DNA of 64,000 nucleotides, taken from NCBI GenBank assembly GCA_044228795.1, contig JBGAUE010000011.1, forward strand, positions 1 through 64,000. Direction: 5' to 3'. A model generated the notes under the pieces. The model did no database searches. It saw only the letters and a list, made by a program, of their open reading frames with translations, and had not been told where the DNA came from. This stretch comes from M0108 sp044228795. GTDB lineage: Bacteria; Pseudomonadota; Gammaproteobacteria; Chromatiales; Chromatiaceae. Numbering within the stretch: position 1 is the first letter of the stretch; every line of letters starts with the position of its first letter. Of this stretch, positions 17,970 to 27,245 are shown piece after piece. Position numbers and translations under genes: made by a program.

Positions 17970-20432
17970 TCAGCCCGCCGGGGCGATCCCCCAAATGGCG
18001 CTGGCATAGTCGGTCACCGAGCGGTCGCTGGAGAATCGGCCTATCCGAGCCACGTTGAGGATAGATTTACGCGCCCAGTCCGCCTCGTCGCTAAAGCAGC
18101 GCCCGACCGCATCCTGGGCCCGCAAGTAGGCGGGAAAGTCGGCCAGGACCAGATAGGGGTCGTGGGCAAGTAATCCGTCCATGAGCCCGACGAAGCGCCC
18201 GGGTTCGTCCGGGGAGACGCCCCCGGCACGGATCAGGTCGATGGCCCGCTTGAGGTCCGGGTCGGCCTGGTAATGGGCCCAGGGGTCGTACCCGCCCGCC
18301 TTGAGCCGGGTCGCCTCCGGCTCGGTCAGGCCGAAGACGAACATGTTCTCCCGCCCCACCGCCTCGCAGATCTCGATGTTGGCCCCATCCATGGTACCTA
18401 TGGTGAGGGCCCCGTTGAGGGTGAATTTCATGTTGCCCGTTCCAGAGGCCTCGGTGCCGGCAGTGGAGATCTGCTCCGAGAGGTCGCTTGCCGGGAAGAT
18501 GCGCTCGGCGAGGGACACCCCATAGTTGGGCAGAAAGACCAGCTTGAGCAGGCCCTGGGTGGTCGCGTCGCCATTGACGAGGCGGGCAACGTCGTTGGCG
18601 AGCTTGACGATCATCTTGGCGGTGGCGTACCCGGGGGCGGCCTTGCCGGCAATGATCACGGTGCGCGGGGTCCAGTCGCCGTTGGGCTGGTCCTTGATAC
18701 GCAGATAGGTCGCCAGCACCCGCAGCACGTTCATCAATTGGCGCTTGTACTCGTGCATACGTTTGACCTGCACGTCGAACAGGCTCTGGGGGTCCACCTC
18801 GACACCGACCAGCTCGGCGATGCGCTGGCCAAGGACCTGGGCGTTGAGGCGCTTGAGGGTCCACCAGGTGCCGCGGAAGCCGGCGTCCTCGGCGAGTGGG
18901 GCCAGGTGGGTGAGTTGCTCCAGATCGGTAATCCAGGCCGGACCTATCGCCTCGGTGATGAAGCGGGCCAGCGCCGGGTTGGCCTGGTAGAGCCAACGCC
19001 TCTGGGTCACCCCGTTGGTGATGTTGACGATCTTCTCGGGCCACAGGGCGTGGAAATCCGGAAACAGGTCGCGTTTGAGCAGGTCGGTGTGGAGTTGAGC
19101 CACGCCGTTGACCGCATGGGTGCCCACCAGGGCCAGATTGGCCATGCGGATGCGCTTGCCGTCGCCCTCCTCGAAAATGGACAGGCGCCGCACCCGCTCC
19201 CAGTCCCCGGGCCAGCGGGCCAGGACCTGATCCAGGAAGCGGCGGTTGATCTCGCCGATGATCTCGACGTGGCGCGGCAGCAGGTGCTGAAACAAACCGG
19301 CGTCCCAGCGCTCCAGGGCCTCGGGCATGAGGGTATGGTTGGTGTAGGCGCAGGTGCGGGTGGTGATCTCCCAGGCCAGGTCCCAGCCCAGGCCGTGAAT
19401 GTCCATGAGCAGGCGCATCAACTCGGGGATGGCCACCACCGGGTGGGTGTCGTTGAGATGGACCGCCTCGCGCGCCGGGAGCTGGCGCAGGTCGCCGCAG
19501 TCGGCCATGAAGCGGGCCAGGATGCGCTGCAAGGAGGCACTGACGAAGAAGTACTGCTGCTTGAGGCGCAGCTCCTTGCCGGCGGCGGTGTTGTCGTCCG
19601 GGTAGAGGACCTTGGAGATGGTCTCGTCCAGGGCCTTTTCCTCCACGGCGCGCAGATAGTCGCCGTGGTTGAAGTAGCTCAGGTTGAAGGAGTCGCTGGC
19701 CACCGCCCCCCACAGGACCAGCGGGTTGGCCACGCCATTGCGGAACCCCGGGATGAGCATCTCGTAGGGCAGGGCGGAGACGGTGTCGGCTGGATACCAA
19801 ACCACCCGCAGGGTACCTGTGGCGTCCTCCTGGTACTCGGTGTGGCCGCCGAAGCCAATGGGGTAGATCTCCTGGGGACGCGGGGTCTCCCAGGGGTTGC
19901 CGAGGAACAGCCAGTTGTCCGGGCACTCCACCTGCCAGCCATCGCGGATCTCCTGGCGGAACATACCGTACTCGTAGCGGATGCCGTAGCCACAGGCCGG
20001 GAAGCCCCGGGTGGCCAGGGAATCGAGGTAGCAGGCGGCCAGGCGCCCCAGGCCGCCATTGCCCAAACCCGCGTCATGCTCCTGCTCGTACACGTCCTCC
20101 AGGACCATCCCCAGGTTGTGAATGGCCTCGCGAGCCTCGTCTTCCAGGTCGAGGTTAAGCACGGCGTTTTGTAGGGCCCGCCCGGCCAGGAACTCCAGGG
20201 ACAGATAGTTGACCCGTTTGGTGCCCTGGTCACGATAGCGCTGCTCGGTGCTCAGCCAGTCGTCCATCAGGCGCCGACGCACCGCCAGGGCCAGGCTGTG
20301 ATACTTGTCGTAGGCTTGGGCCCGGTCGGGTTCCCGTCCGAGGGCCAGACGCAGGGAGAGGAGGCACTCCTGGGTCATGGTGAGCCCGAGCGCGGCGGCG
20401 TCGGTCTTGGCGGTTGCTTTCTTTGCGGCCAT
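17970..20432 (-). CDS. glgP: Glycogen/starch/alpha-glucan phosphorylase
   Basis: An 820-residue PLP-dependent phosphorylase that releases glucose 1-phosphate from glycogen, the carbon store of many purple sulfur bacteria. NYLSLEFLAGR and EHDAGLGNGGLGRLAACYLDS lie in the N-terminal half. The PLP-lysine segment EASGTGNMKFTLNGAL and DGANIEI lie in the C-terminal third. The length matches bacterial GlgP (790-830). The N-terminal tail MAAKKATAKTDAAALG is extra and low complexity. It sits alone between two histidine kinase genes on the same strand. A GC-rich inverted repeat at about 17920-17940 follows the stop without a T-run. Confidence 0.95.
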   Translation of the reverse strand: MAAKKATAKTDAAALGLTMTQECLLSLRLALGREPDRAQAYDKYHSLALAVRRRLMDDWLSTEQRYRDQGTKRVNYLSLEFLAGRALQNAVLNLDLEDEAREAIHNLGMVLEDVYEQEHDAGLGNGGLGRLAACYLDSLATRGFPACGYGIRYEYGMFRQEIRDGWQVECPDNWLFLGNPWETPRPQEIYPIGFGGHTEYQEDATGTLRVVWYPADTVSALPYEMLIPGFRNGVANPLVLWGAVASDSFNLSYFNHGDYLRAVEEKALDETISKVLYPDDNTAAGKELRLKQQYFFVSASLQRILARFMADCGDLRQLPAREAVHLNDTHPVVAIPELMRLLMDIHGLGWDLAWEITTRTCAYTNHTLMPEALERWDAGLFQHLLPRHVEIIGEINRRFLDQVLARWPGDWERVRRLSIFEEGDGKRIRMANLALVGTHAVNGVAQLHTDLLKRDLFPDFHALWPEKIVNITNGVTQRRWLYQANPALARFITEAIGPAWITDLEQLTHLAPLAEDAGFRGTWWTLKRLNAQVLGQRIAELVGVEVDPQSLFDVQVKRMHEYKRQLMNVLRVLATYLRIKDQPNGDWTPRTVIIAGKAAPGYATAKMIVKLANDVARLVNGDATTQGLLKLVFLPNYGVSLAERIFPASDLSEQISTAGTEASGTGNMKFTLNGALTIGTMDGANIEICEAVGRENMFVFGLTEPEATRLKAGGYDPWAHYQADPDLKRAIDLIRAGGVSPDEPGRFVGLMDGLLAHDPYLVLADFPAYLRAQDAVGRCFSDEADWARKSILNVARIGRFSSDRSVTDYASAIWGIAPAG

Positions 20433-20671
20433 TGTTCTTTTCTCCCCATGCTAAGTCAGACTGACACCGGCCTGATGTGGGACAGGCCGCCCAAACACCC
20501 TGCCACGCTCGGGCCCATCAGCCCGCCCGGCCCAGGGGCGTAGCACGGGGGAGTATGTCGCAGCGGTAGGAAAAAGGATACCCAGACGGATTTCCAAGGC
20601 CCCTGGGAAGCGAGCAGCGGGTCGAATTGGACCGGGTTGGCCGAGCCATTGTCCAGTTCTGGACGGGGGCA
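20433..20671. other. Intergenic region between glgP and the second histidine kinase
   Basis: A stretch of 239 bases upstream of glgP on the minus strand. It is GC-rich with several C-runs. I see no convincing -35/-10 pair, gene or repeat. It probably contains the glgP promoter. Confidence 0.3.
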
Positions 20672-23600
20672 TCAGGCCGCTCGAGAGTCCAGGAAGCGCT
20701 GTAATTCCGCGTTGGTAGCCGCCAGCAGGCGTTGGAATTCGGGGAAGACCTCCGCCCCCCGGGCCAGGTTGCCCTCCCGTCCGCTCTGCTCAAGCTGGAA
20801 GGCAACCTCGTGGAGTGGCTCGTTGCCGATGTTACCCGTAGCGCCTTTAATGGAGTGGGCGTGATAGCGCAAGGCCTCGGCATCGCCGCGTTCCAGGGCA
20901 CTGGCGATCTCCTGTTGGAGCTTTGCCGCCTCGATCAGATAGACGGCGGCAATCTCAGCAGCCAGTTCGCTGTCGTTGTCCAGGCGTTCGAGCAAATCCT
21001 GGATGCAGAAGCCCCGCTCGGGTGATTCGGCAATCTCGGGCAGCTCCGATGCTGCTTTAGCATCCGCCACGGCGGCATTCAGGTGGGCCGCCAGGACCTC
21101 CGCCAGCAGCTTGCGTTGCACCGGTTTGGTGAGAAAGTCGTCCATGCCTGCCCCCAGGCAACGTTCCCGGTCGGCCACCGTGGCAAAGGCGGTCATGGCA
21201 ATGATGGTCTTGTGTTCGCCGGTGCCAGCCTCGTGGAGGCGGTACAGGCGGGTCGCCTCCAGGCCATCCATGTCCGGCATCTGTACGTCCATCAGCACCA
21301 GGTCGTAGGGCACGGTGAAGAGGGCGTTGAGGGCCTCCTGGCCGTTACTGACCGCATCGGCACGGTAGCCGAGTTGCCCGAGCATGGCCAGGGCGACCTT
21401 CTGATTGGTGATATTGTCCTCGGCCACCAGGATGCGGAAGGGGCGCCCGGAGACGTGTCCACCCGAGACCGCCGGCTTGCCCTGGGCGGGGCTGTGGGTC
21501 TGGCGGGAGGGGGTGCGTTCCTCGAAGAGACGCAGCAGGGTGCGCTGCAGGGCAGAGCGCTTGATCGGCTTGGCGAGGAAGGCGGCAAAGCCGGCCTTCT
21601 CCAGGGCGGCGGCGTCGCCGACCTGATGGCGCGAGGAGAGCATGACCAGTTTTGGGGAGCCGAATTCACCGTTGGCGAGGATGGTCTTGCCGAGCGTCAG
21701 GCCATCGGTGTCCGGCATCATCATGTCGAGGATGACGATCTCCATCGGGTGCCCGTCGTTGAGTGCCTCCTTGAGCCGCAGGATGGCCTGCTCGGCGTTG
21801 TCGGCCTGCTGAACGAGGCAGCCAAAGGCGCCCAGATATTCCCGAAAGACGCGCAGATTGGTAGCGTTATCGTCCACCACCAGGACGTGTTTGCCGGCTA
21901 GGGTCAGGCTGCCCTGATCGAGGGGTTTGACCGTGGCCTCAACCTGAAAGGGAAGCGAGAACCAGAAGGTGGATCCCTTGCCTGGGCTGGAGTCCAGACC
22001 TATGGTCCCGCCCATCATCTCAACAAGCCGTTTGGAGATAGCCAGGCCCAACCCGGTGCCACCGTAGCGTTTGGTGGTAGTGGCGTCCACCTGAGAGAAG
22101 GAACGGAACAGGCGGTCGCGATGCGACTCGTGAATGCCAATGCCGGTGTCAATGACCCGGAACATGAGTTGACAGTGTTCGGAATCGTCCCCGGCATCGA
22201 CGCGCTTGATCTCGATGGCCACCTCGCCACGCTCGGTGAACTTGATGGCGTTACCGGTAAGGTTGACCAGGATTTGGCGCAGCCGCCCGGAGTCGCCACG
22301 CAGCCGCACCGGTATGTCCCGCGGCAGCAGGCAGGTGAACTCCAGCCCCTTCTCGTCGGCGCGCTGGGCCAGGATGTCAGCCACATCCTCTACCGTGGTG
22401 CGCAGATCGAAACCGGCCACCTCCAGTTCTAACTTGTTAGCCTCGATCTTGGAATAGTCGAGGATGTCATTGATAACCGTGAGCAGGGCGTCGCCGGAAC
22501 TGCGGATGGTCTCCACATACTCGCGTTGCTCCTCGTCCAGGGACGTATCCAGAAGCAGCCCGGTCATACCAATGACCCCGTTCATGGGGGTGCGGATCTC
22601 GTGGCTCATACTGGCCAGAAACTCGCTCTTGGCCTGGCTAGCCGCCTCCGCCGCCTCCTTGGCACGCAGCATGGCCTCGGTGGCGCGTTTACGCTGGCTC
22701 ACGTCGCGGATGCTGGAGCGCTGCCCCAGACAGGTGCCGTCGAGGTCATAGATGGGCTGCCAGGACAGGGCCGCCCAGAGGACCTGGCCGTGTTTGTGGA
22801 CCAGACGGAACTCGAGGTCGTGGCCCTGGCTGACGCCACAATTTCCCAGCGCCTGACGCAAGGTGGGACGGTCCTCTGGGTGCACCAGGGGCAAGGGGTA
22901 GTCCGGCATGCGCAGGCACTCCTCCACCGTATAGCCGGTGAGGCGCTCCACCGCCGGGTTGACCCACAGCAGGCGACCCTGGGGATCGGTCCAGTTTTCC
23001 CAGTCATAGGTGTAGTTGGCAATGGCGCGGAACTCCCGCTCGCCCTTGACCAGGGCCTGCTCGGCACGTAAGCGCTCGGCGATCTCCGCCTCCAGGGCCT
23101 GGTTTTTCTCCTGGACCTCGCGCTCGCGCCGCGCCGACTCGCTGAGGTGGGCCTCCAGGGCGGCGGTATGCAGATTGAGTCGGAAGACCATGACCACCCC
23201 GGCCAGGATCAGGGCGGCGAGGATGGCCATGCCCAGCATCTGTTGCCAGGGCTGGACCCTACCCTCGACCTGGGACAGGGGGGCAATCTCCACCAGGTGC
23301 AGGGGCGTGCCCTCTACTGGCGCTACCGAGGCGAACATGGCAACCGGGCCGTCGGGCCGCTGCGCGGTGTAGCGGAGGACCCCGCGGGTGGGTGAGTCGG
23401 GCGGAATGCGCAGGTCGGCCAATAGGGCCTTGGATCCCCCCCCGACCGGTTCCAGGCCCTCGCGGCTAGCCGATACCAGCAGTGACGAAAACGCCTCTTC
23501 CTGGTCGTCATTGGCCAGCATGGCGTGGTAGAGGTCCTTGGGGTTGAGCCAGGCCAGGATCTGGCCGGCATATTGCTCCTTCAGGTAGGTGGCGATGGAG

Positions 23601-24121
23601 ACCAGCAGGGCGCGCCCGCCATCCCGGGTCAGGACCTCTCCCTGGCGCAGATTAGGGTCGAGGAAGTCCTTGAACTGAGGTGGGTCCGGATCCTCGCCCT
23701 CCGCCGCAGTGTCCGCCACGGTGTTGCCGGCGGCGTCGAGGAGGATGATGCGGCGGTAAATAGGGGTCCCGTCGAGCTGCTTGCGCTCGATCAGGTTCTG
23801 AAAGGCGATCTTGACGTAACGCCGGTCCGCCTTTTCGGTGATACCGACACCTTTGGCCTTATTGTCGAAATAGACAAAGAGCGGCGGGGACATGGCGAGG
23901 TTTTGCAGGTCATCGCGCCGCTCGGCGAAAAAATACTCGAGGGCGCTGGCACGCCGCTCGGTCTCCTGGTGCACCTTGTCGCGCAACAGGTCCTGCAAGC
24001 CGGCGGCGGACTGGAAGTTGCTGTAGAGCAGGAAGGCGACATAGCCCAGCAGGGTCAGCCCCGCCAGGACCGTGACGACAACGTTCTGGTGCGATAGCCT
24101 TGCGGTAGAAGGAACGGTCAT
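20672..24121 (-). CDS. Hybrid sensor histidine kinase with PAS, two receivers and Hpt
   Basis: An 1149-residue membrane kinase. A membrane segment at ~14-34, a large periplasmic sensor region (~35-290) and a second segment (~297-317) lead into a short coiled coil. A PAS domain follows (~365-480, with WVNPAVERLTGYTVEECL). HisKA has its phospho-acceptor at His507 (MSHEIRTPMNG), followed by HATPase (GGTGLGLAIS). Receiver 1 contains VILDMMMPDTDG and receiver 2 LMDVQMPDMDG. A C-terminal Hpt domain has His1089 in HAHSIKGATGN. This is the BarA/ArcB-like phosphorelay layout. It lies 96 bases after a co-directional periplasmic solute-binding protein gene, which may supply or modify its signal. Confidence 0.93.
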   Translation of the reverse strand: MTVPSTARLSHQNVVVTVLAGLTLLGYVAFLLYSNFQSAAGLQDLLRDKVHQETERRASALEYFFAERRDDLQNLAMSPPLFVYFDNKAKGVGITEKADRRYVKIAFQNLIERKQLDGTPIYRRIILLDAAGNTVADTAAEGEDPDPPQFKDFLDPNLRQGEVLTRDGGRALLVSIATYLKEQYAGQILAWLNPKDLYHAMLANDDQEEAFSSLLVSASREGLEPVGGGSKALLADLRIPPDSPTRGVLRYTAQRPDGPVAMFASVAPVEGTPLHLVEIAPLSQVEGRVQPWQQMLGMAILAALILAGVVMVFRLNLHTAALEAHLSESARREREVQEKNQALEAEIAERLRAEQALVKGEREFRAIANYTYDWENWTDPQGRLLWVNPAVERLTGYTVEECLRMPDYPLPLVHPEDRPTLRQALGNCGVSQGHDLEFRLVHKHGQVLWAALSWQPIYDLDGTCLGQRSSIRDVSQRKRATEAMLRAKEAAEAASQAKSEFLASMSHEIRTPMNGVIGMTGLLLDTSLDEEQREYVETIRSSGDALLTVINDILDYSKIEANKLELEVAGFDLRTTVEDVADILAQRADEKGLEFTCLLPRDIPVRLRGDSGRLRQILVNLTGNAIKFTERGEVAIEIKRVDAGDDSEHCQLMFRVIDTGIGIHESHRDRLFRSFSQVDATTTKRYGGTGLGLAISKRLVEMMGGTIGLDSSPGKGSTFWFSLPFQVEATVKPLDQGSLTLAGKHVLVVDDNATNLRVFREYLGAFGCLVQQADNAEQAILRLKEALNDGHPMEIVILDMMMPDTDGLTLGKTILANGEFGSPKLVMLSSRHQVGDAAALEKAGFAAFLAKPIKRSALQRTLLRLFEERTPSRQTHSPAQGKPAVSGGHVSGRPFRILVAEDNITNQKVALAMLGQLGYRADAVSNGQEALNALFTVPYDLVLMDVQMPDMDGLEATRLYRLHEAGTGEHKTIIAMTAFATVADRERCLGAGMDDFLTKPVQRKLLAEVLAAHLNAAVADAKAASELPEIAESPERGFCIQDLLERLDNDSELAAEIAAVYLIEAAKLQQEIASALERGDAEALRYHAHSIKGATGNIGNEPLHEVAFQLEQSGREGNLARGAEVFPEFQRLLAATNAELQRFLDSRAA

Positions 24122-24217
24122 CGCCTGAGGTGCGACCTCATGGGTGGGATCTGGTCTGCGCGATCCGGCCGGTGCCCACGGGTGTGCCTCGGATGGTCGG
24201 GGGGCAACCGGCGGGGA

Positions 24218-25129
24218 TTATTGTTTGGCCGTGAGGAAGTTCGGGAAGTAGTCGGACACGAAGGGGTAGTATTTGTTGACCAGTTCAGCGAAGCTGCCAT
24301 CGGCACGCATCTCGGCAAGCATCTTGTTGAACTCGGCGCGTAATCGGGGAGAGTCCTTCCGGAAGGCCGGGGCCATGTCCTGCTCCTCGCTGACCGGGCC
24401 TATGATTTTCATCTCCCCGGGCCACTTCTGCAGGGCCACCAAGGCATCGGGGACATCGAGCAGGGTCAGCTCGGACTTATTGGCAATCATGGCCGGGGCC
24501 AGCTCGTTGAGGCTGCCCTCGAAGAGCGTGATCTTGGCCCCGGTCTTTTCGATATCGTACAGGCTGGGGTCAAGGCAGGTATTGACCTTGCCCATCAGTG
24601 ACTTGTCCTTCAACACCGACTTGGTGGCGAGGATGTCATCGGCCAGGGACCGGGTGGGGCGGACGGGTGATACCGGGGAGTCGGAGCGCGAGACCAGCCA
24701 GACCTGGTTGGGGAAGGTTACCCCCCCAAAGGCCACCGCCTTCTCCCGCCAGGGGATAACGGTCACCCCGTTGGCCAGCACATCCCCCTTGATGGGGACC
24801 TCGGCGAGCACCTCAATATCATCGCCGTGAGCCTTGATCTTGTGCCCGGTGAGGTCCCCGAAGGCAACCGGCCAGTCGGTCTTGACATATTCATAGCGAA
24901 CCCCGATGCGCTTGGCCAAGAGTTGCATCAACTCCACATCCATGCCGTCGCCGGCACCCGTCACGAAGTTGGCATAGGGGATGCCCAGGTGGCGCAGGAC
25001 GCCGGCGGCCTTGATCTCGTCAAGGTCAATGGCCGCGGCCCGGACTGCGGGTACCATCAGGGTCATGCCTAGGGCGAAAAGGGCGGCGGACGCAAGGCGG
25101 CCGCGGGGGGTCTGGGTGTTGGCGGTCAT
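24218..25129 (-). CDS. Periplasmic solute-binding protein, family 3
   Basis: A 303-residue secreted binding protein of the amino-acid-binding type (SBP_bac_3). A Sec signal peptide is visible (residues ~10-31, LASAALFALGMTLMVPAVRAAA). LRHLGIPYANFVTG and DGMDVELMQLLAKRIGVRYEYV form lobe one, and FRKDSPRLRAEFNKMLAEMRADG lies near the C-terminus. The start at 25129 has GGAGG about six bases upstream; a longer frame to 25216 would hide the signal peptide. No ABC permease or ATPase is nearby. The gene immediately precedes a hybrid histidine kinase, which suggests a sensory rather than a transport role. Confidence 0.87.
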   Translation of the reverse strand: MTANTQTPRGRLASAALFALGMTLMVPAVRAAAIDLDEIKAAGVLRHLGIPYANFVTGAGDGMDVELMQLLAKRIGVRYEYVKTDWPVAFGDLTGHKIKAHGDDIEVLAEVPIKGDVLANGVTVIPWREKAVAFGGVTFPNQVWLVSRSDSPVSPVRPTRSLADDILATKSVLKDKSLMGKVNTCLDPSLYDIEKTGAKITLFEGSLNELAPAMIANKSELTLLDVPDALVALQKWPGEMKIIGPVSEEQDMAPAFRKDSPRLRAEFNKMLAEMRADGSFAELVNKYYPFVSDYFPNFLTAKQ

Positions 25130-25235
25130 TGCATCCTCCAGGGAAGGGGCTGTGCAAATTGGGGGCTGAAAGGATGATATAGGTAGGAAGTCCCACCATT
25201 CAGGCGACGATAGCACCCCAGGAAGACCCCCGCAA

Positions 25236-25261
25236 GGGCACGGCCCGAGGGCACGGCCCGA
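25236..25261. repeat. Perfect 13-bp tandem repeat
   Basis: GGGCACGGCCCGA occurs twice head to tail (25236-25248 and 25249-25261) between the solute-binding protein gene and the GGDEF remnant. Each copy contains the partial inverted repeat GGGC-ACG-GCCC. It may be a replication slippage product or a paired protein binding site upstream of the binding-protein gene. Confidence 0.7.
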
Positions 25262-25308
25262 GACAATCCTGACTCATCTTTCATGGCCACCGGAACCCTA
25301 TGGCGCAT

Positions 25309-25569
25309 TCACAAAGACGAGCCGGGATTCCCTGTGGCACTGAGGCCCGCATGTAGGCTGTAACGATTACAGCCACGGGTTTTGGCTTCATACATGGCGG
25401 CGATGGTCAAGGCCAGGAGAGTTTTGCAATCCTTGGCATCTTCAGGATAGAAGGCAATACCGATCCTGGTGCCAATCTGGATAGCCTGGTGTCCTTCACC
25501 CAGAATGTAGGGTTCACGGATGGCGGCAATGATCTTGTCGGCTATGCGGGTAGCAACAAAACCTCCCAT
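25309..25569 (-). pseudogene. Truncated GGDEF-domain remnant
   Basis: Up to 86 codons matching only the C-terminal half of a diguanylate cyclase domain: VATRIADKIIAAI, TRIGIAFYPEDAKDCKTLL, then AAMYEAKTRGCNRYSLH. The GGDEF catalytic loop and everything upstream are missing. The frame begins directly after the stop of the MEMO-AMMECR1 gene and even continues in the same phase. It is a deletion remnant that cannot make c-di-GMP. Confidence 0.8.
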
Positions 25570-25575
25570 TGGGAA

Positions 25576-27237
25576 TCAAGGACTCGCGGCCAGAAATTGC
25601 GCCTTGTACTGGGTGCTGGTAAAGACCTCGAAGCTCGCCCCCTGACGCCAGGCATCCGCCGGGAGTCCGGCCTTGCGGGCCAGGTTGGTGAGTGTCTGAT
25701 CCCGGTCCCAGCCCTGCTCGGTGGCCACCTCCGGGAGGAAGACCGCAGCGTGTCCATCCTTCGTGAGGGTGATCCCCTGCTCACCGACCTTGAATTCATC
25801 CCATGAGGCGATAGGCGTGAGGGGCGAGAGCACGCTCACTTCGACATCGAGCCCCTCAAGCTCCTTAGGTTGGACCGGATTGAACCGGTAGTCGTTCTTG
25901 GCGGCGTTAATACCGTTCTCCAGCACCGCCTGGTAGAGCGGCTTGACCCCGCGGATATAGCCGATGCAGCCCCGCAGGTCCCCGTGTCGCTTGAGGGTGA
26001 CGAAGGCCCCAGCGGGTGACTTGAGCCGCTCGGGCAGGGCGGCAACCTCGGTGCGCAATGCCTGGGCGCGCGCGTCGGAATCGCCCAGCACGGCTGCCTG
26101 GATGCCGAGCACGGCGAGCCGATGCAGACGCTGGAGGTCATCCCCACTCAGAGCCGACTCCCCCGCCGTGGAGGCCAGGGGGCTCGCAACCTCGGCCGTG
26201 CCCGGTTTGGCGGCTGGTGCCGGTCCGGGATCCGCACCGGGTCCCGCGAGTGGCGCCGGCGCGGTGATCGCCAGCGCCGCATAGCTCACCGAGTTGCTCC
26301 AGTCCCCGGTGATGGCCCCGCTGGTGTTGTAGGCGACCCGCTCCACCCGGGCATCGGCGGGCAGCATCTCCAGGAGCAGTGCCAGTGGGCGTACCCCGCA
26401 CACCGTGATCCCGGTGCGCTCCCGATAGTCCAGGAGTCCCGGGCCATCGTGGGCCTGGATACGTTCGATGGCACCCTCGTCGAGGGTGCGCAGCCGCTCG
26501 GGTAACTGGTCATCCTGGGGGAAGGGCTGGTAGTCGAAGCGGGGGCCGTGGTGGGTGAAGTCGCTGGAAACGACCACCAGGGTCTTCTCATCGGCGAGTG
26601 GCCGGAGCAGCCCCGCGGCGGTCTGGTAATCCTGCGGCGCGAGCTGGCCTACCAGGACTGGGACCAGCCGCCAGCCGGGCTGCAAGGCGCGCTGGAGCAG
26701 GGGCAGCTCGATCTCGATGGCATGCTCCTGAGCCTGGGCTTGGGGCTCGTCCTTGAAGAGGGGTGAGCGCCGCAGACGGCTCACGGCATCGAGGTCTAGC
26801 TGGACCTGACCAAGCGGCGTCTCGAAGGCATCGACGGTGGCCACTGAGAGCCCCGCAAAGCCGCTGTGATGGCTGGGGGCCAGGATCAGGACCCGGTCGT
26901 AGGCGCGCCCGCGCACCAGGTCGAAGGCTGTGGCCGCGGTAGGGCCGCTGTAGACATAGCCAGCGTGGGGGACTATGAGGGCGCGGATGGTCCCGGCGAC
27001 GGGTGCCGGCCGGGCCGCATCCAGCATCTCGTCCACCTTGGCGCGCAGCCGATCCGGGTCCCCGGGGTACCAGGCCCCGGCCAAGGCGCTGGGTCGCACG
27101 GTCCCGGCAAATGTCTGGCTAATCGAGGACAGACCCAGGGTCCCGACTAATACCAGGAGCAGGAACGGGGTCCAGGGTGCCGGTCTTGGACGAGCGGGCG
27201 GCAGCGAGGGGTTGATGTCCGAGTAGGGATTGTCCAT
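25576..27237 (-). CDS. Membrane-anchored or exported MEMO-AMMECR1 fusion (AmmeMemoRadiSam proteins B and A)
   Basis: A 553-residue fusion. Residues ~22-45 (PFLLLVLVGTLGLSSISQTF followed by AGT) form a signal peptide or anchor, so both domains appear to face the periplasm. Residues ~50-330 are MEMO, related to extradiol-dioxygenase LigB folds: IVPHAGYVYSGPTAA, LAPSHHSGF, SSDFTHHGPRF and a cysteine in ITVCGVRPL keep the putative metal-site residues. A Pro/Ala-rich linker leads to AMMECR1 (~375-550) with the hallmark LRGCIGYIRG. Functions of both families in bacteria are not established; human MEMO1 binds copper/iron. The gene is last in a five-gene operon with a radical SAM enzyme and a redox membrane protein. 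Confidence 0.88.
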   Translation of the reverse strand: MDNPYSDINPSLPPARPRPAPWTPFLLLVLVGTLGLSSISQTFAGTVRPSALAGAWYPGDPDRLRAKVDEMLDAARPAPVAGTIRALIVPHAGYVYSGPTAATAFDLVRGRAYDRVLILAPSHHSGFAGLSVATVDAFETPLGQVQLDLDAVSRLRRSPLFKDEPQAQAQEHAIEIELPLLQRALQPGWRLVPVLVGQLAPQDYQTAAGLLRPLADEKTLVVVSSDFTHHGPRFDYQPFPQDDQLPERLRTLDEGAIERIQAHDGPGLLDYRERTGITVCGVRPLALLLEMLPADARVERVAYNTSGAITGDWSNSVSYAALAITAPAPLAGPGADPGPAPAAKPGTAEVASPLASTAGESALSGDDLQRLHRLAVLGIQAAVLGDSDARAQALRTEVAALPERLKSPAGAFVTLKRHGDLRGCIGYIRGVKPLYQAVLENGINAAKNDYRFNPVQPKELEGLDVEVSVLSPLTPIASWDEFKVGEQGITLTKDGHAAVFLPEVATEQGWDRDQTLTNLARKAGLPADAWRQGASFEVFTSTQYKAQFLAASP

Positions 27238-27245
27238 GGCCGACC

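Noticed and set aside
18091..19926. 611-codon minus-strand frame within glycogen phosphorylase
   Set aside because: It is the same strand as glgP in another phase, Arg/Pro/Gly/His-rich as expected of a frame-shadow.
18273..20174. 633-codon + strand frame antisense to glycogen phosphorylase
   Set aside because: It mirrors glgP codon structure, has Gly/Val/Gln-rich low-information sequence and has no ribosome binding site.
25309..25569. GGDEF fragment as an active diguanylate cyclase
   Set aside because: The catalytic GGDEF loop and the N-terminal half of the domain are missing.
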